Source: a virus. From it: DNA of 43,378 nt. The notes under the pieces are model-generated. The model was not told the origin of the DNA and ran no database searches. It worked only from the letters and a program-made list of their open reading frames with translations. Each line of letters begins with the position of its first letter. Position 1 is the first letter of the stretch. The stretch spans positions 1-43,378 of the IMG/VR virus record IMGVR_UViG_3300042996_000003; one strand, 5' to 3'. The position numbers and the translations under genes were made by a program. Shown in pieces: positions 16,485 to 24,411 of the stretch.

Positions 16485-16991
16485 TCAGCTTCCCGAAACA
16501 GTGCGCTTGGCCGACTGGTTGATGGCGCGGGTGATGCGCGCTTTCACCTGCCGCTTGTGCGCGCGATATGCCGGATAAAAGAATGGCTGGGCCGCCGTTC
16601 CGGGATGTTGCGTCCCAGCGAACTTGCCGCCGTTGACGTGCGGCGAGGTACCGAACTCCACCAGATGGGCGTAGCGCACGAAATCGTCGCCGGCCGTGAT
16701 GGTCACCGACAGATCAGGGTCTTGTGTCTGAATGATGCGTTTGCCCTGACGATGCCGAAAGGCGGCATACTTGGGGACCGAGCCATCTCCAAAGGTGGCA
16801 ACGATGGAGTCTCGCAGCATGCCCGGCTCCTGCCCGTGCGATCCTCCGGTGCTGACCGGCGCAAGCCGTTTCATGGTGCCGACGATGTCGTCAGCGCTTT
16901 CAGCCAATGCCTGTTTGATTGCCGAGCGCGCTTCCTTGGGGATCTTCTTCATGCGGGCCTGAAGGCTCTGCAAACCGGTGATTCTGGCCAT
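16485..16991 (-). CDS. HK97 gp10-like tail component
   Basis: A 168-residue protein. The start chosen is ATG 16991, which overlaps the stop of the head closure gene as TGATG; a longer reading would run through that gene. It begins ARITGLQSLQARMKKIPKEA and holds a YAHLVEFGTSPHVNGGKF block followed by PAYRAHKRQVKARI, both characteristic of the HK97 gp10 family of head-tail joining or minor tail proteins. Confidence 0.87.
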   Translation of the reverse strand: MARITGLQSLQARMKKIPKEARSAIKQALAESADDIVGTMKRLAPVSTGGSHGQEPGMLRDSIVATFGDGSVPKYAAFRHRQGKRIIQTQDPDLSVTITAGDDFVRYAHLVEFGTSPHVNGGKFAGTQHPGTAAQPFFYPAYRAHKRQVKARITRAINQSAKRTVSGS

Positions 16992-17356
16992 CAGCTCAAG
17001 ACACCTTCTGTTGCTAAGATTTCCAGCCACGCTCGATCGCCCAACGGGTCGACCGGCGGCGCAGATATGGCGAACACACGATCTGGATTGCGTTCGTCCA
17101 CGATCTGCCAGTCTGTCCCCACCTGGCACGTCTGAGAGGATTGCCGCACGGTGACGATATAAGGCTGCCGACCAGCGAGCCGGTCGCCCATGACCGCCTC
17201 GGACCCGCGCAGCGGGTGCAGCCCAGCGGAGACTGTGAACTGGGTTTCCCAAGCACCAAAGGCGCCAGAACCGCCCAGCCCATCATTGCCCTGCCCGCGC
17301 TTCTGAAACGCGAAGCGCTCGCGGAGAGCACCGGCGTTGCGATTATTGCTTGGCAT
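16991..17356 (-). CDS. Head closure / head-tail adaptor protein
   Basis: A 121-residue beta-rich protein with the order seen in the SPP1 gp16-like head closure family: GALRERFAFQKRG near the start, ETQFTVSAGLHPLRGSEAV, then YIVTVRQSSQ and a C-terminal PPVDPLGDRAWLEI. The start overlaps the end of the 54-residue upstream gene by 14 bases. It is expected to close the portal channel after DNA packaging and bind the tail. Confidence 0.83.
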   Translation of the reverse strand: MPSNNRNAGALRERFAFQKRGQGNDGLGGSGAFGAWETQFTVSAGLHPLRGSEAVMGDRLAGRQPYIVTVRQSSQTCQVGTDWQIVDERNPDRVFAISAPPVDPLGDRAWLEILATEGVLS

Positions 17357-17507
17357 TGGGCTTGCTCACCTTTTCGGCCTTGCCGCGACTGATAGCCTTT
17401 CGGGCACAAGCCGTGGTGACCATCTTCACTTCGCCGCTGCGATACGCCAGTGTCACCGATGCCTTGGGCTTGAAGTCGAAATCACCGGTAAATCGCACCC
17501 AAGGCAT
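17343..17507 (-). CDS. 54-residue conserved-looking protein of the head-tail junction
   Basis: A small frame from ATG 17507 to TAA 17343, shorter than many gene-finding cut-offs. The product starts MPWVRFTGDFDFKPK, continues VTLAYRSGEVKMV, and ends in a lysine-rich tail. It fills the only gap between the decoration-like gene (stop 17510) and the head closure gene, which it overlaps. Short proteins with this WVRFT start recur, as I remember them, at the same place in alphaproteobacterial siphophages. Function unknown. Confidence 0.72.
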   Translation of the reverse strand: MPWVRFTGDFDFKPKASVTLAYRSGEVKMVTTACARKAISRGKAEKVSKPNAKQ

Positions 17508-17509
17508 GG

Positions 17510-17920
17510 CTAGAGGGTCACGCCGGGATCAGCAAAGTCGAGCTGCAGGCGCGATGTGGTCAGGGCAATGCCAACGCGGATCGGATCATCGCCCGTTGTG
17601 AGATCGGCGCGCGGGCAAATGCCGCCGGGCGTCCCGGAAAGGTAATAGTCGGTACCGGCGGTGAGAATGACGCCGAGGTCAACGATTGCCGTGTTCTGAG
17701 CAAGAATGACTGGCTGGTCCACCGCAGCCGCGTGCAAAGCCATGCCAGCAATGGCACGAACTTCGCCGGTTGCGCTGTCATTGTCGGAGAGCTTTGCCTT
17801 GCTGCTGGCGGCCTCCTTGTAGGCCATCTGCCCTGCTGCAAGGGCCGCGCCAGCAACAAGGCGCTGCGAAGGGCCGCTGATCAGTTTCACATTAGCAGCA
17901 GTAATCACGAGGTCGGCCAT
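17510..17920 (-). CDS. Capsid decoration / cement-like protein
   Basis: A 136-residue protein of low complexity, Ala-rich and beta-rich, beginning ADLVITAANVKLISG and ending GVALTTSRLQLDFADPGVTL-like. A central block (AGTDYYLSGTPGGICPRADL) resembles small phage cement or head fibre proteins found between connector and tail genes. A good AAGGAG site precedes ATG 17920. The capsid-associated role is inferred. Confidence 0.65.
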   Translation of the reverse strand: MADLVITAANVKLISGPSQRLVAGAALAAGQMAYKEAASSKAKLSDNDSATGEVRAIAGMALHAAAVDQPVILAQNTAIVDLGVILTAGTDYYLSGTPGGICPRADLTTGDDPIRVGIALTTSRLQLDFADPGVTL

Positions 17921-17965
17921 AAGGCGCTCCTTGGTTCAGGTTCGAAATGTCGGAAGGTGAGCTAG

Positions 17966-18565
17966 CTAGCTCCATATCCGGTATGGCGACAGTTGAGCCT
18001 CCACGCCGAAGGGTATGTCTTCGGTCTTGGTCGCCGAAGCCGCTTCCCTGTTAAGATACCAGTGCGCCACCAGCTGCTTGACAGCCAGCTTGATCGGCGC
18101 TGGGACAGTACTCACACGCGTTGCTGTGGCACCCTCTTCTGTGGGAGGAACGACCCTGTCCGGGTAGCCGGCGACATAAACAATACGAACCGCCTCGCTG
18201 CTGGTTGCGACGCTTGGCCAGTGGGCGCCGAGCAATGGCGCGATGCCGCCATTAGGCAGTTGGCGATAGTCATCAGCAGGCAGGACATGATCAACACCGT
18301 CGCTGCCAAGATATGTGATGCTCTCAACCGACACCAAGGGTGGATAAGGCAGTCGTCCATAGCCAAAGGCACAGTCAACCAGTTCAAGAGTTTGCTCGCC
18401 GATTGCCCGGCCCAGCCACCCTGCAGGACCATCAATCCAATCCGTCGCAGCAGCAATCAGCCCCTCGACGTATTCGTGGTCTTCATCGTTATCGAGACGA
18501 AGGTGCTTGCGGGCCTCAGCCCAGCTCACAACAGGCGCTGGCGGTGTAATCACACGAACGAACAT
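17966..18565 (-). CDS. Head-tail connector protein (gp6-like)
   Basis: A 199-residue protein. The helical N-terminal half with WAEARKHLRLDNDEDHEYVEGLIAAA-type sequence and a middle FGYGRLPYPPLVSVESI block match the phage gp6/connector family that binds beneath the portal. A C-terminal helical hairpin (APIKLAVKQLVAHWYLNREAA) is also typical. The gene is preceded on its strand by a strong intrinsic terminator (18581-18608), so it must be reached by read-through or a local promoter. Confidence 0.85.
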   Translation of the reverse strand: MFVRVITPPAPVVSWAEARKHLRLDNDEDHEYVEGLIAAATDWIDGPAGWLGRAIGEQTLELVDCAFGYGRLPYPPLVSVESITYLGSDGVDHVLPADDYRQLPNGGIAPLLGAHWPSVATSSEAVRIVYVAGYPDRVVPPTEEGATATRVSTVPAPIKLAVKQLVAHWYLNREAASATKTEDIPFGVEAQLSPYRIWS

Positions 18566-18580
18566 GAAGCTCTTTCAGCA

Positions 18581-18608
18581 ATAAAAAAGGCCCGCCGAAG
18601 CGAGCCTT
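18581..18608 (-). terminator. Strong intrinsic terminator inside the head region
   Basis: On the minus strand AAGGCTCGC-TTCG-GCGGGCCTT forms a 9-bp stem with one G-U pair and a stable TTCG loop, followed by a TTTT run and ATT. It lies downstream of the 69-residue gene and upstream of the connector gene. This is the most canonical terminator in the window. Confidence 0.8.
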
Positions 18609-18633
18609 GTTGAATTGGCAATTTGCCAGCGAA

Positions 18634-18843
18634 CTACTTTTTCGAGATCACTCGCAGCCCTTCGACCTCGAGCGCTCGGCGCCGCAGTTCGGCTGCGACG
18701 TAGTCGCTTTCGCTCTGCAGGTGCCGCGCGATCGTTCCCTCGAATATGCCGGTCAACCCGCCGCCGAAGCTGCCGACTTCGCGGATTTGTATACGCGCCT
18801 GCACATACTGCCGGTAGGATTTGGCCAGCTCGTCAATGTCCAT
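18634..18843 (-). CDS. 69-residue hypothetical protein of the head region
   Basis: A small charged, mostly helical protein starting MDIDELAKSYRQYVQARI. The start at ATG 18843 is preferred because GGAG lies 8 bases upstream; an ATG eight codons earlier has none. It is followed directly by the strong terminator at 18581-18608. No motif is recognised. Confidence 0.65.
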   Translation of the reverse strand: MDIDELAKSYRQYVQARIQIREVGSFGGGLTGIFEGTIARHLQSESDYVAAELRRRALEVEGLRVISKK

Positions 18844-18937
18844 CGTGGTTCTCCGAAAAGAGAACACAAAGAGAACGAATTGTGAGTCCCGTCAATGGGC
18901 GCACCCCCACAATTGAACTGCAGGGACGATGTGCGGT

Positions 18938-19507
18938 TTAGAACCGCTGAAGCTTTGAGCCAGACACATGCCCATCGTTGTGGATGAGGATCGTGCGCAG
19001 CAAGTTGGCAACGGTGTTGCTGATCTCAATGCGGATCAATTCATTGACCTTGGGCAGGCCGCCATCAGGTGGAGCGTCCTTGCCGTTGTCGATCCCGAGA
19101 CGCTCAACGATCTCAGTCAAGACGTCAGCCACACGGCACGCCATCAACCGGCGGCCGCGCCAGCTCGCCATCGTTTTTAGCCGCTCTGGATAGCTGAGCA
19201 AGTCTGACCCACGTTGAGGAGCAGCTTCTGGCAGATCAACCATCATATGCCGTACCATCGCCTCGGCCTGAGCGGCGGTTAGAAGGTTTGTGCCAACCGG
19301 CTCGCGGCGCTGCTCGTACTCAGTGCCTGGGTTCGACAGAGGAAAGAACTCCACACCACCATCAGGACTAAAGTTCTCCGGAAGCTTCCACGCTAAGAAG
19401 CGGTCGACCATGTGCTTGACCTGTGCGGTCGTTTCCTCACCAGCTGCCAGAACAAAATCGGCCGAAGCCGCCACTGTACTGCCTGCTCCCAGCAGCTCGG
19501 TTGCCAT
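18938..19507 (-). CDS. Possible composite head protein
   Basis: A 189-residue protein that looks assembled from parts. Residues 1-27 (LLGAGSTVAASADFVLAAGEE) resemble the start of capsid decoration proteins. Residues about 35-85 (RFLAWKLPENFSPDGG, then EPVGTNLLTAAQAEAMVRHMM) resemble a separate small phage domain I remember as a stand-alone protein. The C-terminal ~100 residues are not recognised. It lies among capsid genes. Whether it is on the virion is not known. Confidence 0.65.
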   Translation of the reverse strand: MATELLGAGSTVAASADFVLAAGEETTAQVKHMVDRFLAWKLPENFSPDGGVEFFPLSNPGTEYEQRREPVGTNLLTAAQAEAMVRHMMVDLPEAAPQRGSDLLSYPERLKTMASWRGRRLMACRVADVLTEIVERLGIDNGKDAPPDGGLPKVNELIRIEISNTVANLLRTILIHNDGHVSGSKLQRF

Positions 19508-19568
19508 GAGAATGACCTTTCAAAGGGGAAGTCGAAGGCGGAACAACCGCGATTGTCCCGCCCTGGTT

Positions 19569-19985
19569 TTACTTCTGTGCCTTGGCGAGCTCGTCAGAGG
19601 CCTTGTCGGCAGCAGCCTTGGCAGCCGTGACCTTCTCCGCAGCTTCCGCCTTCGCCGAGTCAGTGCCAGCAGCGGCCAGCTCGGCCTCAGCCTCTTCAAG
19701 CGCCAGCTTCGCCGTGGCATCTGCATTGACAGCGGCCGCAATCGCCGCGTTGCGCTGCTCGACCTTGTCAGCGAGCTTGGCATCCTCTTCGGCCTTCTTG
19801 GCCAGACGAGCATCCTCGGCTTCGCCAAGCTTGATGGCACCCTGAGGCAGACACCCGGCCCGCACCAGGCGAACGGCCTGGTCACCGGTTGGGGTCGGAT
19901 CGAAGAAGTCGCCCTTCTTGAAGCGTGTCCCGCTGCGGCCATCCACACACTCGGACAGCACTAGCAGATCTTTGACCTTTGGCAT
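19569..19985 (-). CDS. Head-region protein with alanine-rich coiled coil
   Basis: A 138-residue protein. The first ~55 residues form a small domain (KVKDLLVLSECVDGRSGTRFKKGDFFD). The rest is a long Ala-, Lys- and Glu-rich helix, probably a coiled coil. AAGGAG precedes ATG 19985 with proper spacing. It lies just downstream of the capsid genes; a scaffold-like or accessory head role is possible but unproven. Confidence 0.65.
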   Translation of the reverse strand: MPKVKDLLVLSECVDGRSGTRFKKGDFFDPTPTGDQAVRLVRAGCLPQGAIKLGEAEDARLAKKAEEDAKLADKVEQRNAAIAAAVNADATAKLALEEAEAELAAAGTDSAKAEAAEKVTAAKAAADKASDELAKAQK

Positions 19986-20044
19986 TCCATTGCTCCTTCG
20001 AGCTTTGCCCGCCGGAGCGGGTCAGGCGTTTCGGTTGTGAGCAG

Positions 20045-20458
20045 TTACACTGCGGGCCAGTAGCGGGACTCGCCAAGGATGGCGACGGCATCGATAAACG
20101 CGTCGCCAGTGTTATTGGCGGGCGTGATCGTGAGCCGCAAATAGCGCTTCGGACCGACATAACCGATCTTGCGGGTGGTATTGTCGGCGGCGAACGTGAA
20201 GCTGGCAGCAGCTTCGGAGCCGGTCAGCTGACTATCTGGCACCGCCGCCGCGTCCGAAAGGTTTGAAACGTCGCCATGCTCCACCAGCGTGGTGAAGGTG
20301 GCGTCGGCATCGACCAGTGAGCCGATGTTGATGGCGAACATGGCCTGCTGATAACCAGACAGGTCGATGATCTGGGAAACGATTGGCGTGTTGGTCGCAA
20401 CGGCAGCTGCAGGGCTGATGGCACGCTTGACCGACAGATGATTGGCGAGGTCGCGCAT
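20045..20458 (-). CDS. Putative capsid accessory protein
   Basis: A 137-residue beta-rich protein with no charged runs. It begins MRDLANHLSVKRAISPAAAV and has a C-terminal strand pair around YVGPKRYLRLTITPANNTG. An AAGGAG site precedes ATG 20458. It is the first gene after the major capsid protein, a position often held by decoration or head-stabilising proteins. I remember similar small proteins at this place in related phages. Confidence 0.65.
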   Translation of the reverse strand: MRDLANHLSVKRAISPAAAVATNTPIVSQIIDLSGYQQAMFAINIGSLVDADATFTTLVEHGDVSNLSDAAAVPDSQLTGSEAAASFTFAADNTTRKIGYVGPKRYLRLTITPANNTGDAFIDAVAILGESRYWPAV

Positions 20459-20495
20459 AGCGAACTCCTTTCAAATGTGAGGATGGGGAAACAGC

Positions 20496-20523
20496 GAGGC
20501 CGGCGCCGTCGGGCACCGGCCTC
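20496..20523 (-). other. GC-rich hairpin after the major capsid gene
   Basis: On the minus strand GAGGCCGGTGCC-CGAC-GGCGCCGGCCTC forms a 12-bp stem with one G-U pair. Only GCTGTTTCC follows, so it is a poor intrinsic terminator. It may stabilise the end of the capsid mRNA or act as a rho-dependent or processing element. Confidence 0.45.
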
Positions 20524-20544
20524 AAGGGGGTCGAGCGCGAGCCC

Positions 20545-21996
20545 TTATGCGGGTACGTCGAGGCCGACGAAAGGCGAAACTTCGTAGCCGTTTTCTTCTA
20601 CGATGGGAGCGTGCAGCCAGGGCGCGCCATCCACGTTCCAGAATATCTTGATGACCGTCTTGTTGGAGGTGAACTTGACGTGCTCGGAAGCGGCCACGAA
20701 CGGGCCAGAACCGTCCTTGATCAGGTAGTAGGACCAATCAACCAGGATGATGTCGCCCTTGCTGCCCAGCAATGGGTTGCGGTTGTTCCAGCGGACCGGA
20801 TAACCGAGCAACGTCCCGGCAAACCCGTCAACAGCATTGGGCTTCCAGATGTAGTGCCCTTCCGGATCAACCAGGGTGGCGATCTTGGGCAAGGCACCCT
20901 GAGGCATAGACCATACCGGCGTGCCGCCCCGCATCAGCAGACGCGAAACCATCTGCAGCAGATCTGCATAGACGACATCGTTGGCGCTGACACGGTTGAT
21001 GAACTTCATCGCCGGCGCATTGATCGCGCCCAGAGGCTGGGTAACGCCATTGCCGCGCAGGAAGGCATAATCTTCAGCAGCGTTGACGCCACCACGCATC
21101 AGATTTTCGATGAAAGCGGCCGATGCCTGCCAGTTGCGCAACAGCTTGTCCGTGACCGTCACAAAGCCTGCAATTTCGTGCGGGGTCAGCGTGATCGCCT
21201 TCAGATTGGCATCGGTCTCGGGCTTTTCGCCGCCCTCTTCGATCCAGCTGAAGTTCATGCCGCCAAACATGTGGCCAGGATCAGTTCCGGACTGATCAAG
21301 GGCCGGCATGGTGATGCTGGCATCAGGAGGCGAGCCAGCAGGAATAACCTGGGCGCGCGGCCGCACCAGCGAATCCTGCGGCGCAACGCTCATGATGTTG
21401 GAGCGGATCTGCGTCGGGACCATGAAACCGCCGGCAGTGTCATTGTCCATGCGCATTTCGGCCTGAAGGCCATTGTCGTCCGTGGCGGCGCCGACGCCTT
21501 CCACAAAGTTCAGGCGCTGATCGTTCGGGTTGAACCGGACAGCCGCAAGGAACTCGCCCATGCTTTCGAATTCGCGGTTGGCTTCCGGACCACCAGCACG
21601 CTGCGCACCAGGTCCTGCCTGACGCGATAACGCGGGAACGACGGCATTGAGGGTGGTTTCGCTAACCGCCAAGCCTTCGGCCCGCTCGATGCGGCGATCG
21701 AGCGTTTCCTTTTCCGCCTTGAGGGCGTCGAACTGGGCAACTTCCTCGGCCGTCAGGTCGCGGTTTTCAGCTTCCGCAGCTTCGATCAGGGCCTTCATCT
21801 TGCCATGCGCAGTCAGGCGGCTGGCACGCAGGGCGGCAAGCGGGATCTCGGCAAACAGGCCGTGCTGGTTGTGCAGATCGACGAGGCTGGCCACGTGCTG
21901 GCCAGCGTCAGGCACGACAAGATAGGCCATCACCGCAATGGCGGCCATGGCAAAGAACAAGCCGCCAAACAGAATGGCGGAACGTTTGGTCAGCAT
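20545..21996 (-). CDS. HK97-fold major capsid protein with N-terminal membrane segment
   Basis: A 483-residue protein. From about residue 67 it follows the usual plan: a charged helical delta region (MKALIEAAEAENRDLTAEE), then the HK97 fold with AGGFMVPTQIRSNIM, a WIEEGGEKPETDANL block and a C-terminal domain ending EVSPFVGLDVPA. Ahead of this is an extra ~66 residues with a clear membrane or signal-like segment at about 7-29 (AILFGGLFFAMAAIAVMAYLV). The start at ATG 21996 is supported by GGAG 8 bases upstream, while the internal ATG 66 codons in has none. Prohead proteolysis by the neighbouring S49 enzyme would be expected to remove the N-terminal part. Confidence 0.92.
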   Translation of the reverse strand: MLTKRSAILFGGLFFAMAAIAVMAYLVVPDAGQHVASLVDLHNQHGLFAEIPLAALRASRLTAHGKMKALIEAAEAENRDLTAEEVAQFDALKAEKETLDRRIERAEGLAVSETTLNAVVPALSRQAGPGAQRAGGPEANREFESMGEFLAAVRFNPNDQRLNFVEGVGAATDDNGLQAEMRMDNDTAGGFMVPTQIRSNIMSVAPQDSLVRPRAQVIPAGSPPDASITMPALDQSGTDPGHMFGGMNFSWIEEGGEKPETDANLKAITLTPHEIAGFVTVTDKLLRNWQASAAFIENLMRGGVNAAEDYAFLRGNGVTQPLGAINAPAMKFINRVSANDVVYADLLQMVSRLLMRGGTPVWSMPQGALPKIATLVDPEGHYIWKPNAVDGFAGTLLGYPVRWNNRNPLLGSKGDIILVDWSYYLIKDGSGPFVAASEHVKFTSNKTVIKIFWNVDGAPWLHAPIVEENGYEVSPFVGLDVPA

Positions 21997-22022
21997 GTGC
22001 TGTCTCCGTTGAGATGCCGGTT

Positions 22023-22060
22023 AAAGCAAAGCCCCGCCCGCGCCGGCGCGCGAACGGGGC
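22023..22060 (-). terminator. Terminator-like hairpin between protease and capsid genes
   Basis: On the minus strand a 13-bp stem with two G-U pairs and a 4-base loop (22060-22031) starts GCCCCGTTCGCGC and is followed by TTTGCTTT. It separates the prohead protease gene from the major capsid gene. The T-run is broken, so termination is probably partial. Confidence 0.6.
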
Positions 22061-22081
22061 AGATCGCCAGAGGCGAAATTT

Positions 22082-22990
22082 CTAAAGCTGTAGGGCGCGC
22101 TTCTCGCGTTCGCTGGCAAAGGCCTTGCTGCCACGCCCGCTCGTTCGCGCACCGACGCCGAAGCGCGCTAACGTGTCCTGCATGGTGCCGATACGGTCAG
22201 CCATGCCCAGTCGAAGCGCCTCTTGGGCACCAACCATTCGACCCTGCCCAAAGCCGTTGCGCACAGCATCGGCATCTACGTTCCGTCCTGCGGCTACGCG
22301 ATCGACGAACATGGTGTAATAGGCATCCACCCGTTGCTGGGTATAGGCCTGCGCCTCTTCGGTCAGCGGTTGGAACGGGGCATTCTCACCTTTGAATTTG
22401 CCGGCGCCGATCAGCGTCTTTTTGATGCCAACCTTCTCAAGCGCAGCGCTGATGTCGTCGTGGATAGTGTAGACGCCGATCGAGCCGACCTCTGAGGACG
22501 GCGTCATGACGATCTCATCGCATGATGCAAACATCCAATAGCCGGCGCTTGCGCAGTTCGCGTTGACTTGACCCACGATCGGCTTCCCGCCCCGGTTAGC
22601 TGCAATGAGGCCAGACACCTCATCGGTGCCGTGTACCGCGCCGCCAGGCGTATCGCCGTCGAGGATGATGGCCTTGACACCATCGTCTGCCAGAGTGGCG
22701 CGAAGCATTGATGCCAGTTGCTCCGAACTGGTGCCGCCTCCACCGGAGATGTCACCCATTAGGTTCATGCGATTGGATATGACACCCTGAACCGGAATAA
22801 TCGCCACAGCACCCTCACGGCGGGCAATGGCTTTGGCAGTCTGCGGCGCGATCTTGGCCTCGATCTCCTCGGCGGAGAACTTCTCTCCAGAAGCCTGCAA
22901 AGCAAGAAATCCGACGATGGCTTGCAGCTTGATCTGATCGACAGCCCAGAGCTCGGCGGCCATGGCCGCAAGGATGTGAGCGTATTTCAT
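22082..22990 (-). CDS. S49/SppA-type prohead protease
   Basis: A 302-residue serine protease of the SppA/S49 family, which processes the prohead in many siphophages. The nucleophile is Ser148 in CASAGYW, and Lys200 in GKFKGENAPF is the general base. The GGGGTSSEQLASM and DTPGGAV stretches are typical of the oligopeptide-binding and hinge regions. The start overlaps the portal stop as ATGA, so the two are co-translated. It lies directly before the capsid gene, whose N-terminus is the expected substrate. Confidence 0.92.
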   Translation of the reverse strand: MKYAHILAAMAAELWAVDQIKLQAIVGFLALQASGEKFSAEEIEAKIAPQTAKAIARREGAVAIIPVQGVISNRMNLMGDISGGGGTSSEQLASMLRATLADDGVKAIILDGDTPGGAVHGTDEVSGLIAANRGGKPIVGQVNANCASAGYWMFASCDEIVMTPSSEVGSIGVYTIHDDISAALEKVGIKKTLIGAGKFKGENAPFQPLTEEAQAYTQQRVDAYYTMFVDRVAAGRNVDADAVRNGFGQGRMVGAQEALRLGMADRIGTMQDTLARFGVGARTSGRGSKAFASEREKRALQL

Positions 22991-24411
22991 GCTGCGGCTT
23001 CCTCTACTATCTCTGCGACTTCTTCTTCGTCGACAGGGTCATCGTCGTCGGGCTCGGGCGCGCTCTGCTCGCCAGCTGGCGTGTAGTTCGGGTCCGTCGC
23101 CCGCTCCAGCGTGACAAAGTTGGCAGGAACGAAGTGATGGTCGCCCATGGGGCCGATACCGTCTTCCTCTTCCAAGGCGAGGATCTTGTTTGGCGACATG
23201 CCGGCGACACCGAACAGCTTGGTGTAGAATTCGGCACGGGTTTTCATGTCGCCGCGCAGCAGCGCATTCATGTTGAACTTGACGTAGTAGCCCTGGGCTT
23301 TTTCTTCTTCGGTGAAGAGCTTCCAGTTGAGTTCCTGTTCCCAGGCATCAACCCATGGATCGATGGTCTGGCGGACGAAACCGATCATCAGCTGCTCAAC
23401 GCCGGAGCCAAACGACGTCTGCTTCTCTTGGCTCTGCAGCAGAATGAGAGGCACATCATAGATGCGGGCAAGCTCGGCAATCTGGAATTCACGGCTGCCC
23501 AGGAACTGCGCATCCTCCGGAGGAATCGTCGTGGTGATGAATTTCATGCCCTCTTCGAGCACCTTAACCCGGTGCGCATTCTCAAGCCCACCTTGCTTTT
23601 CGACAGCACTCGCTGGGCTCTCCGGAGCAGCCTTTGGTTCGCCGTCCCGCCCGCGAACATTGTCGCGAGCCTTAGTGCTAAGCTTGCCCGGGTGCATGAG
23701 GAAGCCACCGCTCTTCGCGTCATTGGCGAAAAACTTGGCACCGAACTCTTCCATGGCGAGGCCCATGCCCACGGCCTGGCGGGCCATAGCAATCTGCGAT
23801 ATCCCCACGAAGCCGTCTTGGCTCTGATCCATGATGTGGATCACATCGCTATGCGCCAACTCCACGTTTCGGCCGCCTATTGTCGATCTGAAGCAGTGGA
23901 CGCCATTTTCTTTGACAGGTCGCGTCACGTTCGGTTGGAGCGGATAGAGCCCCATGGCTTGCCCGCGACCATTGCGCTCGATTTCGAGATATCCATTGCC
24001 CCAGAGCAGTGCATGCGCCTGGCTGGTCTTGCGCACAGTGCGCGAGCTCATGTGATCATTGGGCCGAACGCCGAGCCGTGCCGCAAAGGGATGCTCATCT
24101 GGCGTAACGACGTGCCGACTACCATCCGGCATGGCACGGTACATGCGCAGCGGGAAGCGCGATATCGGGTTGGATATGCGGTTTACGCACGCATAGACCA
24201 CAGGCAGGGTCAGAGCGGTGAGTTCATTGACGAATGTGCCAGCTTTCGTCTTGGGAGCGATATTCTTGACAAGCCACCCGCCTGGGCTGCTCATGGAATC
24301 GCTAGGGCCGTAGTCCAAGGCTGAAAGGTCACCGCCAATCTCGGGCTCAACGCGAGCAATTTGCTCACGACGGCCCAGACCGAGAAGGTCGCTGAAAAAG
24401 GTCCCGAGCAT
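22987..24411 (-). CDS. HK97-type portal protein
   Basis: A 474-residue portal. The N-terminal half (LPVVYACVNRISNPISRFPLR) and the middle block with RIYDVPLILLQSQEK and SFGSGVEQ are family hallmarks. The last ~30 residues are a very acidic tail (DDDDPVDEEE). The start overlaps the large terminase stop as TGATG. It forms the dodecameric ring through which DNA enters and leaves the head. A low-complexity insertion around residues 235-265 (GDREGEPKAAPESP-like) is a small oddity. Confidence 0.95.
   Translation of the reverse strand: MLGTFFSDLLGLGRREQIARVEPEIGGDLSALDYGPSDSMSSPGGWLVKNIAPKTKAGTFVNELTALTLPVVYACVNRISNPISRFPLRMYRAMPDGSRHVVTPDEHPFAARLGVRPNDHMSSRTVRKTSQAHALLWGNGYLEIERNGRGQAMGLYPLQPNVTRPVKENGVHCFRSTIGGRNVELAHSDVIHIMDQSQDGFVGISQIAMARQAVGMGLAMEEFGAKFFANDAKSGGFLMHPGKLSTKARDNVRGRDGEPKAAPESPASAVEKQGGLENAHRVKVLEEGMKFITTTIPPEDAQFLGSREFQIAELARIYDVPLILLQSQEKQTSFGSGVEQLMIGFVRQTIDPWVDAWEQELNWKLFTEEEKAQGYYVKFNMNALLRGDMKTRAEFYTKLFGVAGMSPNKILALEEEDGIGPMGDHHFVPANFVTLERATDPNYTPAGEQSAPEPDDDDPVDEEEVAEIVEEAAA

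Noticed and set aside
19537-19562. A 10-bp hairpin between two head genes as a terminator
   Set aside because: The stem is good (GGCGGGACAA paired), but no T-run follows, so it is not reported as a terminator. A similar case is CCCGC-GCGGG at 20007-20020.
20611-24324. Plus-strand frames opposite the capsid and portal genes (339 and 396 codons)
   Set aside because: They are antisense shadows of high-GC genes, rich in His and Arg, with no recognisable domain.
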